Source: Hydractinia symbiolongicarpus
Lineage: Eukaryota; Cnidaria; Hydrozoa; Anthoathecata; Hydractiniidae
Reading direction: 5' to 3'
Length of the DNA: 60,000 bases
Assembly: GCF_029227915.1 (NCBI RefSeq)
Contig: NC_079877.1
Span: 3,722,001-3,782,000, forward strand
Positions 53,701 through 60,000 of the stretch are shown here, piece after piece. The notes beneath the pieces were generated by a model, which was not told where the DNA came from, did not search any database, and was given only the letters and a program-made list of their open reading frames with translations. The stretch's first letter is position 1; the number at the start of each line of letters is the position of its first letter. The position numbers and the translations under genes were made by a program.

Positions 53701-54663
53701 CGGAAGTACGTGGTGCACATCAGAGCCCTTCATCAAGCTTTAAAGCATGGGCTCGTGCTTAGGAAAGTGTATAAAGTCATCCAGTTTAACCAGAAGTCAT
53801 GGCTAAGGGGTTATATCGACAACAACACGAGACTTAGAACGGCCGCCAAAAACGAGTTCGAGAAGGACTTCTATAAGCTAATGAGCCTTTCAGTATTCGG
53901 TAAAACATTGGAGAATTTGATGAACCACCATAACATCCAGTTGGTCACCAATGAAGAAAAGTACACCAAGCACGTCATGAAGCCCAACTTCAAGGGCGCG
54001 AACTACTCTGCAGTTACTTCATGGGCGTGGAGATGGGTAAAACAGAGGTAAAGATGAACAACCCCGTGTATATTGGTCATATTATCTTGGATAACTTAAA
54101 AATCGTGATGTACAACTTCCACTATGACTATATGCAGCCCAAGTACGGTAGCAAGTTGCGGATCTGCTATATGGATACTGATTCCTTCGTGTACCACATC
54201 AGAACAGAGGATTTTTATCGCGATATTGCTGATGATGTAGAAGCACATTTCGACAAGAGTGCCTATAGCAAAGATAATGGTAGGCCTCTTCCCATTGGTA
54301 AAAATAAGAAGGCTGTAGGCTTGATGAAGGATGAGCTAAGCGGTAAGATCATGACAGAATTCATCGAGAGCCAAGCTGTATGCATACAAAACCTTAACTA
54401 AAGAGGGCGGCGATCGCAAAGCGAAAGGTGTGAAGAAGTGCGTAACCAAAAAATTCATCACCTTCGAGGACTATCGGCGCTGTCTGGAAGATGGTGTCGA
54501 TATATACAAAACCTGGGTCTGTATCCAGAATAAGGGGCATCAAATCTACACCCAGGAAGTGAACAAGCTGGCACTCAATAGGGCAGATGATTAGCAGATC
54601 GTACAAGCAGATCAGATCACAACGCTCGCCAGAGGTCATTATCGTTTATCGGCAAATAAATGA
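50711..54663 (+). pseudogene. Protein-primed type B DNA polymerase, decayed
   Basis: About 1310 codons starting at AATAAATATG. SAP-like head (VKQLQAIAKTRGLTGYSKLR) with a stop at 50810, linker with two copies of an IFE-x-Q-E-M-x-K-T-R-P motif, N-terminal Polinton region (FRSFRIPGIDGTDVDGYLG), zinc finger near 52047 (MHFCMNCLQ), ExoI YADFESLL (52215), HNH-like cluster CHICMKPF-type near 52500-52620, ExoII HNLSGYDAH (52650), ExoIII YIVTDVLLLVD (53145), motif A DAYNLYGW (53450), motif B SVFGKTLEN (53890), motif C YMDTDS with both aspartates (54169). Breaks: stops at 50810, 51581, 51914, 52283, 52394, 52681 and more, and frameshifts near 53355, 53690, 54020 and 54375. Ends where the micro-ORF starts. 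Confidence 0.9.
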
Positions 54664-54749
54664 TGGAAGCTCTGCTACTGATAGCTATACTCCTCCCATA
54701 CGTCTTGACCATCTTGGGTTATTTAAGATACAGACGACTATTAATAAAT
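54660..54749 (+). CDS. Transmembrane micro-ORF, fused in frame to next gene
   Basis: ATG at 54660 in AAATAAATG overlaps the PolB stop. Encodes MMEALLLIAILLPYVLTILG and a short basic tail. In Polinton 1 the equivalent stops after 23 residues; here the stop codon is lost and the frame runs on into the next gene's AATAAATATG start at 54750. The conserved hydrophobic pattern between two diverged copies supports a real peptide. Confidence 0.5.
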
Positions 54750-55076
54750 ATGTCTGAATTGGTTAAAATTTTCGATATTGTAGAGACCCCAGCAGAAGCG
54801 CTTGAGCAACATGAAAACAAGCGTCAGGCTTTGAAGGATGCATGTGAAGGTAGAACACAGAAGCCTAGGCACAGAAGCTGACCCCATCATCAGGGATAGT
54901 ATGGCTGACTTGGGGATTTTCATGTACTCAGCTTTCGGTAAACTATTGACACCTCTGCTTATTGCTGCGCATACCATTAATCATACACAGCTCTCAACGT
55001 CCAAGGTAGTTGAGGGGAAGGTTGATGAAGAGCAAGAAAACACAATCGTGAAGTGTTTGAAATGGGAAGTATCATA
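54750..55076 (+). pseudogene. Conserved helical Polinton protein, internal deletion
   Basis: Homologue of the intact 174-residue protein at 29150-29674: same start context and first residues (MSELVKIFDIVETPAEA) and same end region (FGKLLTPLLIAAHTINH). About 190 bp of the middle are missing and a frameshift near 54880 joins the two parts in different frames. Ends at the stop at 55074. Confidence 0.6.
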
Positions 55077-55298
55077 GCAGATTCATTAGGAAATAGCAGA
55101 AAAAAATCGCGGTACACGGATTGGTGTGGTATCTACGGTGACTCCCACTTACGCGCTTTGGAAATCCTGACACCAGCAGCTGATCGATTTCCACCACTAG
55201 CATGTAATTTAGTAAGGACCCCACATATGCATCAAATAAGATACGCTGGCAGAAACGGTTTAAGACCCTCTGTGATATATCAGTACCTGAATGAGTGA
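55062..55298 (+). CDS. Small basic Polinton protein
   Basis: Intact frame of 78 residues (MGSIIADSLGNSRKKSRYTD ...) with the conserved core LEILTPAADRFPPLACNL also seen at 28915-29190. Overlaps the end of the previous gene by 15 bp, as in Polinton 1, and is followed after 14 bp by a perfect hairpin. Function unknown. Confidence 0.6.
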   Translation: MGSIIADSLGNSRKKSRYTDWCGIYGDSHLRALEILTPAADRFPPLACNLVRTPHMHQIRYAGRNGLRPSVIYQYLNE

Positions 55299-55312
55299 TC
55301 AAGATCTTTTTG

Positions 55313-55331
55313 TGTGTACCCTGGGTACACA
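55313..55331 (+). terminator. Intergenic hairpin, 9-bp arms
   Basis: TGTGTACCC-T-GGGTACACA, directly before the next start (AATAAATG at 55338). Same position as 28868-28891 in Polinton 1, but a wholly different sequence. Confidence 0.65.
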
Positions 55332-55337
55332 TAATAA

Positions 55338-55730
55338 ATGAGCGAAGTTCAACCACAAGAAGTAACAGTCGTCACAAAGCCAGTAAAGCATCCAGGGAGA
55401 GTCACACAGGGTCACAAATTGGCGGCACTGATGAAGAAGAGGAAGGAGGAACTGAAGCAACAAGAGGGTGCTGTAGAATCTACAGTCAAAACCTCTTCTG
55501 CGTTGAGTTCTGGATCAAGTTCTGTAAAGTCCGGCAGTGTATACATTGGTGGAGGCATCGTTGCTATACTCGCCTGTGTAGGAGGGGTATATTACATTTT
55601 CCGTAAAAAGCCTGTAGCGACTCAGCAGCTCACAACACCAGAGCCTTCGCCTGGCGGCTCCGGAGAGGTAGGTGCGCCTCAGCGAGAGCCTACAACCCAG
55701 CCCGATACCGAGTTTTTTCATATGCAATAA
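55338..55730 (+). CDS. Single-pass membrane protein
   Basis: Intact 130-residue protein, start AATAAATG. N-terminal basic region (LAALMKKRKEELKQQEGAVE), a Ser-rich linker, one strong membrane helix at about residues 72-92 (YIGGGIVAILACVGGVYYIF) followed by RKK, and a Pro/Gln-rich tail. Orientation by the positive-inside rule would place the tail inside. Virion or host-membrane role unknown. The first 55 residues persist in Polinton 1. Confidence 0.65.
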   Translation: MSEVQPQEVTVVTKPVKHPGRVTQGHKLAALMKKRKEELKQQEGAVESTVKTSSALSSGSSSVKSGSVYIGGGIVAILACVGGVYYIFRKKPVATQQLTTPEPSPGGSGEVGAPQREPTTQPDTEFFHMQ

Positions 55731-55742
55731 TCTATAATATAA

Positions 55743-55892
55743 ATGAGCAGCAAAGAGTATCAGAAGGAAGTCGTCGATTCCTTGTGGGAATCTGTCAGAC
55801 TAGTATCCTATACTATTGTCTTGGCATTAGGAGCAAAAAAGGCGCTGGGGGTTTCTAGACCGGCGCCAAAATGGATCTGGAGGACGGTCTAA
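55743..55892 (+). CDS. Small membrane-associated protein
   Basis: Open frame of 49 residues after TATAAATG: MSSKEYQKEVVDSLWESVRL then a hydrophobic stretch (VSYTIVLALGAKKALG). Overlaps the next small frame by 22 bp. No family recognised; deleted from Polinton 1. Confidence 0.4.
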   Translation: MSSKEYQKEVVDSLWESVRLVSYTIVLALGAKKALGVSRPAPKWIWRTV

Positions 55893-56140
55893 AGCTCGCT
55901 GGATATATGACAGGAGCGATATTATTCGATGATTACGCGATAAAACAAGGCTGGTATAAACGTTCCATGATGCCCCCAAGTAAGTACCCTACAAGGTTCT
56001 GTCTGCCACCGGCAGATGGAATAAATGCTGGACATAGTAAAAGAACCTCATACAGCGATTTTTACTGGGCCTACCTGGTGCGGGAAAACACAGCGTGTAC
56101 TCGATCTCATGGAGAACGAGTACAAGCACCATTTCTTTAA
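55871..56140 (+). CDS. Small hypothetical protein before the ATPase
   Basis: Begins MDLEDGLKLAGYMTGAILFD with an amphipathic/hydrophobic N-terminus. After about residue 50 the frame runs into the ATPase start (56025) in a different frame, so its natural end was probably near PPSKYPTR and a stop has been lost by a small indel. Function unknown. Confidence 0.35.
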   Translation: MDLEDGLKLAGYMTGAILFDDYAIKQGWYKRSMMPPSKYPTRFCLPPADGINAGHSKRTSYSDFYWAYLVRENTACTRSHGERVQAPFL

Positions 56141-56621
56141 CGTTGTCATCCTTTGCCCCACCATCCGCTGGAATAAGACCTACCTCGATAGAACATCGTT
56201 TTGGAAGGAGGACTATGTGTTCCTGATAGAGCCGGGTGATCAGTTATTTGAATGGATCAAACACCTATCGAAGCTGCTTGCGGGTGAAGAGAGCTGGTTC
56301 ATTATCGATGACATGATAAGCGATTAAAGTCTCGATAAAAAGCTGAAGCCCTTGCTCGAACTCGCTATCTCGGGTAGACACAGAAAACACAGCTTATGGC
56401 TCCTCACTCAAAGCTACACGGCTCTCCCAAAGAACCTATAAAGGCAAAAGAAGCAGCTGTTCATGTGGTACCCGCACGAACGCAGTGATATGAAGCTGGT
56501 GGATGAAGAGACTAACATGATCAACGATTGGGAGAGTATCAAAGCTCAACTCAAAAAGACCAAGCATGCGTGCTTGTATGTGAGATTGTAACACCCCAGG
56601 ACCTGGAAAATTTTGGAGTGA
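56025..56621 (+). pseudogene. A32/FtsK-type packaging ATPase
   Basis: Starts MLDIVKEPHTAIFTGPTWCG at AATAAATG; Walker A GPTWCGKT (residues 14-21), ILCPTIRWNKTYL, Walker B SWFIIDDMI (about residues 88-96), the sensor region LWLLTQSYTALPKNL, and a C-terminus HPRTWKILE with TGA at 56619. In-frame stops at 56325, 56440 and 56588 break it, but all catalytic motifs are still readable. Motor for packaging DNA into capsids in Polintons and nucleocytoviruses. Confidence 0.9.
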
Positions 56622-56687
56622 CGCGGACATCCTCGGCGGGTACAACTGAAATTTGGAGCATTTTTGCCTTGACTTTCAACTAAATAA

Positions 56688-56882
56688 ATGAATTGTATCG
56701 AAAAATTACGAGAGGAAGAGATCCGGAAATTGGAGGAAACAATTGAGAACTTGAAAGCAGATCTCAAAGAAAGAGATCGGGAGCTGTATAGGATGAATCT
56801 GTGAGGTAAATACAAGAATCAGATCGCTTTAATCATTTCGTCGCTGGCTCTTCGCATGATCCAGCATATGATGAAATATTAA
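56688..56882 (+). pseudogene. Short coiled-coil/membrane protein
   Basis: Start AATAAATG. MNCIEKLREEEIRKLEETIE continues as a perfect heptad coiled coil, then a stop (56802-56804) and, in the same frame, a hydrophobic segment (IALIISSLALRMIQHMMKY) and TAA at 56880. One stop is the only damage. Role unknown. Followed by a 7-bp hairpin. Confidence 0.45.
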
Positions 56883-56904
56883 GACCATTTAACGTCATGA
56901 AGTA

Positions 56905-56925
56905 GGTGTATCTACTACATACACC
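56905..56925 (+). terminator. Intergenic hairpin, 7-bp stem
   Basis: GGTGTAT, loop CTACTAC, ATACACC, 22 bp after the small coiled-coil gene. Confidence 0.5.
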
Positions 56926-56993
56926 CTTGGCAAGGCGGAAAATCCTCATCATATCTTCGTCGCATTGGATGGTGCCCTGGGACGAGGTAGGTA

Positions 56994-57021
56994 TTAGCGT
57001 GAACCACAGGATTCACGTTAA
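56994..57021 (+). terminator. Intergenic hairpin, 10-bp stem
   Basis: TTAGCGTGAA, 8-base loop, TTCACGTTAA (one G-T pair). The same hairpin with its leader GGTAGGTATTA recurs at 58951-58986. Confidence 0.55.
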
Positions 57022-57090
57022 CTAATCATATGCAATTCAAAATGAGCACCATGCATACACGATCCCTGATTGAGAACTTTTAAGATAAAA

Positions 57091-57558
57091 ATGTCTTTTC
57101 TTGCAAAATTACAGAGGAAGATTAGAGTGCAGAAACAGCAAATTGAGGCTCTTGAATATGACCTGATAAAACGACAGGAATCTGTTGACTATATGAATGA
57201 GGATCTCAAGTTCCTGAACGAAGATCTCGAGGAAAAATCCCGGGAAATTGAGACTCTTCGAAAGCGATGCAGCGCGCAGGATCCTGGGCAGGGTAATGTG
57301 ATTGTAATTTACCGTAAACATACCACACCGGACGATGACGAGTATCATCGTCTCCCGTGTATGCTCCAGCGTGTTCAAAGACGCGATATACGCAGCATAA
57401 GGAGTTGGTTTAAAAAGAAATTTCCAAAGTCTGAAGAGATTGTCGTCATTGACAAACCCAACCTTGTACGCGCCTTCAACAGGTTTGAGGAAGTAGGAGT
57501 CGTCGAGCGAAACAGAGGCCACTTCAAACTGATCGAGATTACTTGTACAACCGACTAA
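57091..57558 (+). CDS. Coiled-coil protein with virus-type C-terminal domain
   Basis: Intact 155-residue protein from MSFLAKLQRKIRVQKQQIEA. Residues 1-70 form a coiled coil. Residues 75-150 contain VIVIYRKHTTPDDDEYHRLP, QRRDIRSIRSWFKKKFP, EEIVVIDKPNLVRAFNRFEE and HFKLIEI, a compact domain like the DUF3627/MSV199-associated C-terminus found with BRO-N and KilA-N proteins of irido- and other large DNA viruses. It is followed by the BRO-N gene, so the two could act together or derive from one split protein. No stop interrupts it. Exact domain family is from memory. Confidence 0.6.
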   Translation: MSFLAKLQRKIRVQKQQIEALEYDLIKRQESVDYMNEDLKFLNEDLEEKSREIETLRKRCSAQDPGQGNVIVIYRKHTTPDDDEYHRLPCMLQRVQRRDIRSIRSWFKKKFPKSEEIVVIDKPNLVRAFNRFEEVGVVERNRGHFKLIEITCTTD

Positions 57559-57566
57559 GTCACATG

Positions 57567-57595
57567 TTTTTGTTGCTCTTCTCGAGCAACAAAAA
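57567..57595 (+). terminator. Intergenic hairpin, perfect 12-bp stem
   Basis: TTTTTGTTGCTC, loop TTCTC, GAGCAACAAAAA, 8 bp after the stop of the preceding gene. Similar in shape and partly in sequence to 27713-27740. Confidence 0.7.
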
Positions 57596-57639
57596 TCACG
57601 ATTACCGTCCTTACAGACATAATCCCCGGATCAAAAAAA

Positions 57640-58263
57640 GTCGCAAGTCAAAATTTTCCTGTTTAATGCTGTACCTACTGGAGCCATCGAGACTCTATTA
57701 GATAAGCAAAATCAGCCTCTTTTTAGGTGTGCTGATCTCGGGAAGTTTTTGGGGTTTGCTGATATAAGAGCAACATACAGAGACCACGCCTCGCCATGAG
57801 AGGAAGTCGCTGGAGACGACGCTTTTGTGACATTGGACGGCGCCCTAGAGATTTGTGCACGTTCTAGAAAGCCCAAAGCCGTCGAGCTTATGGGGTGGCT
57901 AGCGAACAAATGGGGTGAAAAATTGCAGGATGGGGTCAGGGAGCAGCGCAAGCTACTCGAAGATAAGGACGTGGCCATCGAAGAGCAACGCAAAACCATC
58001 GAGGCCATATATATTGCCGTTACAGAATCCCTACCATATGTTGTCAACGCATACGGCTGGGCAAGAGCATTGCCTCTAGTTTGACAAAATATCCCGAGGG
58101 CATCGTAATCGGGAGATGTAACGACCCAAATGCCGTGCATACATGTTGTCGGTTTAGTGACAAAACCCTGGGGGTTGCAAACTCTTACAAAAACCACTTT
58201 ACCCTACCTGATGATGATACGCGGGAGCTGTTCGAGGGAATGTTTGACATCGATATGGTGTAA
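57640..58263 (+). pseudogene. BRO-N protein, long form, decayed
   Basis: Homologue of 27766-28086. BRO-N core ETLLDKQNQPLFRCADLGKF and FADIRATYRDH, a stop at 57797-57799, GDDAFVTLDGALEICARSRK, a coiled coil (QRKLLEDKDVAIEEQRKTIE) and after a stop at 58082 in another frame a C-terminal part GRCNDPNAVHTCCRF and LPDDDTRELFEGMF. The start codon appears lost by a single-base deletion (AAAAGTCGCAAG where Polinton 1 has ATGTC). Polinton 1 lacks everything after the first coil. Likely a DNA-binding regulator. Confidence 0.65.
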
Positions 58264-58354
58264 GCATTTTTGGGGGTTATCAAAGCGACAAAAACACGCC
58301 TGATGATGCTGCTTGACCACTTCAGCTGTATGTTAAAAATAGTCAAAGAAAAAG

Positions 58355-58840
58355 ATGGAAGCCTATGTACAGAGCCAACAATTTAAAAACCTTTACAATA
58401 TTCGGGTACCCGTGCTGAGATGCTGCATCAAGGCAGGGTCTACTATCGGTTATTGTTTACAGTCTTTGGAAAATTTTAGATTTAGAAATGGGGAGTACTA
58501 TGAAGGTTTTGTATATCCGGATGATGACGAGCTTTTAGACAGAGTAGTTTTGGGCGAAAAACCATGGGCGACAATCCCGACGGAATATATAGATGAGGAT
58601 CTCGAAGATGAAGTGCTCAAGGTCGATATTGAGGACCGGGGTCTGCATATCGTCTCCAATAAGGTGAACAAGTGCGGCGAGGTATGTTATGAGATCATCA
58701 AGGATAAGGACTTAAGGCTCTCTGATCTAGCAGACCTAAAGAATATAGGCGATATACTCAATATTGAAATCGATGACAGAGCATTGATTGACATCATCAA
58801 CCTTGATAGCCAGCCTAATGTTATCAAGGGAATCGTGTAG
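58355..58840 (+). CDS. Intact hypothetical protein
   Basis: 161 residues without a break. N-terminus MEAYVQSQQFKNLYNIRVPV with Cys-Cys-containing text, a middle rich in acidic residues (YPDDDELLDRVVLGEKPW, EYIDEDLEDEVLKVDIED) and a C-terminus with repeated I-x-I-D-D-x-x-L-I-D-I pattern. Net negative charge. I do not recognise it. Start ATG lies in AAAAAGATGG, without the AATAAATG motif. Its stop codon is inside a 14-bp hairpin. No homologue is present in Polinton 1. Confidence 0.55.
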   Translation: MEAYVQSQQFKNLYNIRVPVLRCCIKAGSTIGYCLQSLENFRFRNGEYYEGFVYPDDDELLDRVVLGEKPWATIPTEYIDEDLEDEVLKVDIEDRGLHIVSNKVNKCGEVCYEIIKDKDLRLSDLADLKNIGDILNIEIDDRALIDIINLDSQPNVIKGIV

Positions 58841-58865
58841 AATGGATAGCCATCCATTCTACACG
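58834..58865 (+). terminator. Hairpin overlapping stop codon, 14-bp stem
   Basis: CGTGTAGAATGGAT, loop AGCC, ATCCATTCTACACG. The TAG stop of the preceding gene (58838-58840) is in the 5' arm. The strongest hairpin of the set. Confidence 0.75.
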
Positions 58866-58959
58866 CTACATTCTTATGATTATACCCGCCTTCATCCGAT
58901 TGACTCCAGCGATGATGATGACTCCGACGATGATTAAAGGGATGTTGCTCGGGTAGGTA

Positions 58960-58986
58960 TTAACGTGAACCACAGGTTCACGTTAA
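58960..58986. terminator. Intergenic hairpin, perfect 12-bp stem
   Basis: TTAACGTGAACC, loop ACA, GGTTCACGTTAA; second copy of the 56994 type. Confidence 0.65.
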
Positions 58987-58990
58987 CTGC

Positions 58991-59086
58991 CACAAAAATT
59001 ACGCTCAGTATCAACTGAGTGGTGTATACGCTGGTGTATATACACAAAAATTACCCCCAAGTATCAACTGAGTGGTGTATACGCTG
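58991..59086. repeat. ~52-bp direct repeat with internal hairpin
   Basis: CACAAAAATTAC..., GTATCAACTGAGTGGTGTAT and ACGCTG occur twice, 52 bp apart, at the 3' end of the integrase gene. The first unit contains a perfect CTCAGT-ATCA-ACTGAG hairpin (59004-59019). Confidence 0.75.
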
Positions 59087-60000
59087 CGGGTACACCGGTG
59101 AAATGGCTATCCAACTCGAGAAATTTAACTTTAACATGCTCCGGAGGTACTTCAACACTCTCTGGTACTAGCATAAGCTCCTCCGCCACAAAGCTTCGAT
59201 CAGGCCCATCTGCCAAATTGTACAGGACACGTGTACCTGTTACAATACGGTCGAGTCTATACGTCTTTTTGCTCCACCAAGCGTCCGTTGCACGTCTTTT
59301 AGCATCACCATGCTCTTCTCCAGGTTGCAGCAAGTACAAATATAGACCGTCATCGGGTAGAGGCTTTTCATCGGCTAGAGGCTTTTCATCGGGGCGCTGC
59401 TCACTTTTCATAAGCGGGACTTCATCCAGCTTGATGGCTTTTGAAGGTTTCATGTCGATCATAACCGTTTTACTATTGTTCATGCTTTTCACGATAGTGT
59501 ACAAGTGTTTGACCCATGTGGTACTAGTTTTGTTAGAGGCAAGCTCTTGCGCATCTTGAGGTTTGAAGAGTCTCTCCGCGAGCGCCTTGTTATAGGACTC
59601 CACGAACGCCGTGAAAGTATGGTGGTACTTGGTAGTTGCACGTCTTATCTCAACACCTTTGGTCTCTAGCAGCTTACTCACGTCCAACTTGAACTCACTG
59701 CCGTTGTCACACTAAAATATACTCGGATATTTGAGGAGTCTGGCTTTGTATATGTCCTTGAGCATGTCAGCTACTTCACTAGCTTTTTTCGTTCTCAAGG
59801 GTCTCGCTACCTTATACCTCGAAGCCACGTCGATGCCTGTTAGGATGTATTTATAAGTGTTTCCATACACGTTATTGTGTAGCATGTAGAGTAAGTCGAA
59901 TTGGTGCATGTCATTAGGCTTTGTGATTGTGAAATGCGGATAATTGATGCGTTTGGGGCCTTTGATATGTCTGAGCCCAGCAAGTTGTCAAGTCAACCAG
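59064..60000 (-). pseudogene. rve-type integrase (5' end outside window)
   Basis: Catalytic core and tail of the Polinton integrase. From the window end inward: WLT then a stop near 59988, GPKRINYPHFTITKPND, first Asp region FDLLYMLHNNVYG, second part GIDVASRYKVARPLRTKKAS, a stop at 59712-59714 in place of a Gln just before CDNGSEFKLDVSKLL (second catalytic Asp), AFVESYNKALAERL (catalytic Glu), and the C-terminal LLQPGEEHGDAKRRATDAWW, KTYRLDRIV. All three acidic residues remain. Better preserved than the Polinton 1 copy; two stops visible. Confidence 0.85.

Larger units (their letters stand above)
50471..60000 (+). mobile_element. Polinton/Maverick element 2 (right part outside window)
   Basis: Begins precisely at AGCGCAGTCGACGACGACGA, the same 5'-AG terminus as Polinton 1, and reads in the opposite direction to it: PolB first, then small genes, ATPase, BRO-N and a convergent integrase. 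Capsid genes would lie beyond the window. It is clearly related to Polinton 1 (same gene order; many protein segments nearly identical) but keeps a region (55500-56025 and 56640-57640) that Polinton 1 lost. PolB, ATPase, BRO-N and integrase carry stops; several small genes are intact. Confidence 0.9.

Overview
The window looks like transposon-packed, AT-rich, non-coding DNA from an invertebrate animal, most likely a cnidarian. That is an inference. It rests on the mix of DIRS-like, LINE, Penelope-like, Helitron, Tigger and Polinton/Maverick elements, on introns/SINEs rather than bacterial gene density, and on my memory that the closest relatives of several Polinton proteins (SAP-headed PolB, 'LFREQG' coiled-coil protein, MATIG-type protein) occur in cnidarian genomes. 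No complete host gene was found; the best host candidates are one terminal exon (49893-50249) and one possible promoter plus first exon (35109-35180).

Layout. 1-1300: decayed DIRS-like reverse transcriptase/RNase H on the minus strand. 2316-2924: 3' end of a LINE. 5797-7285 and 18553-19955: two inverted copies of a 1.4-kb repeat, each carrying a Tigger-type MITE; a Tigger transposase pseudogene with matching ends lies at 16357-17692. 8074-10645 and 38476-41046: two inverted copies of a non-autonomous Helitron 30 kb apart; a second Helitron-like unit follows the first without a gap. 21188-33832: a complete but decayed Polinton (Polinton 1) with about 180-190-bp terminal inverted repeats. 37260-38023 and 41795-46533: Penelope-like elements, the second an almost identical head-to-head pair bounded by one 12-bp target duplication and containing an intact RT-endonuclease frame. 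46856-48897: an internally deleted autonomous Helitron (cysteine-protease-like N-terminus joined to an RPA-like C-terminus). 50471-60000: a second Polinton (Polinton 2), in the opposite orientation to Polinton 1 and cut by the window end.

The two Polintons are colinear relatives. From the PolB end the shared order is: protein-primed PolB (SAP-like head, exonuclease, zinc/HNH-like cluster, polymerase), a one-helix micro-ORF, two small proteins, a single-TM protein, A32/FtsK-type packaging ATPase, BRO-N protein, then a convergent rve integrase; Polinton 1 also shows the far half with MATIG-type protein, double-jelly-roll capsid protein, coiled-coil protein, a probable capsid-associated protein, a membrane protein, a SAP protein and a DUF4116 repeat gene. 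PolB, capsid, ATPase and integrase carry several stops and frameshifts in the copies seen, so neither element is autonomous, but several accessory frames are still open.

The most interesting signals are regulatory. Nearly every Polinton gene starts at AATAAATG or AATAAATATG, and gene 3' ends carry perfect 7-14-bp hairpins of unrelated sequence in both elements. Together they resemble the expression signals of poxviruses (TAAATG) and of mimivirus/virophage (hairpin transcript ends). Other leads are the conserved micro-ORF, the hammerhead-like fold at the Penelope 3' ends, the DUF4116 cargo and the intact accessory proteins inside dead elements.
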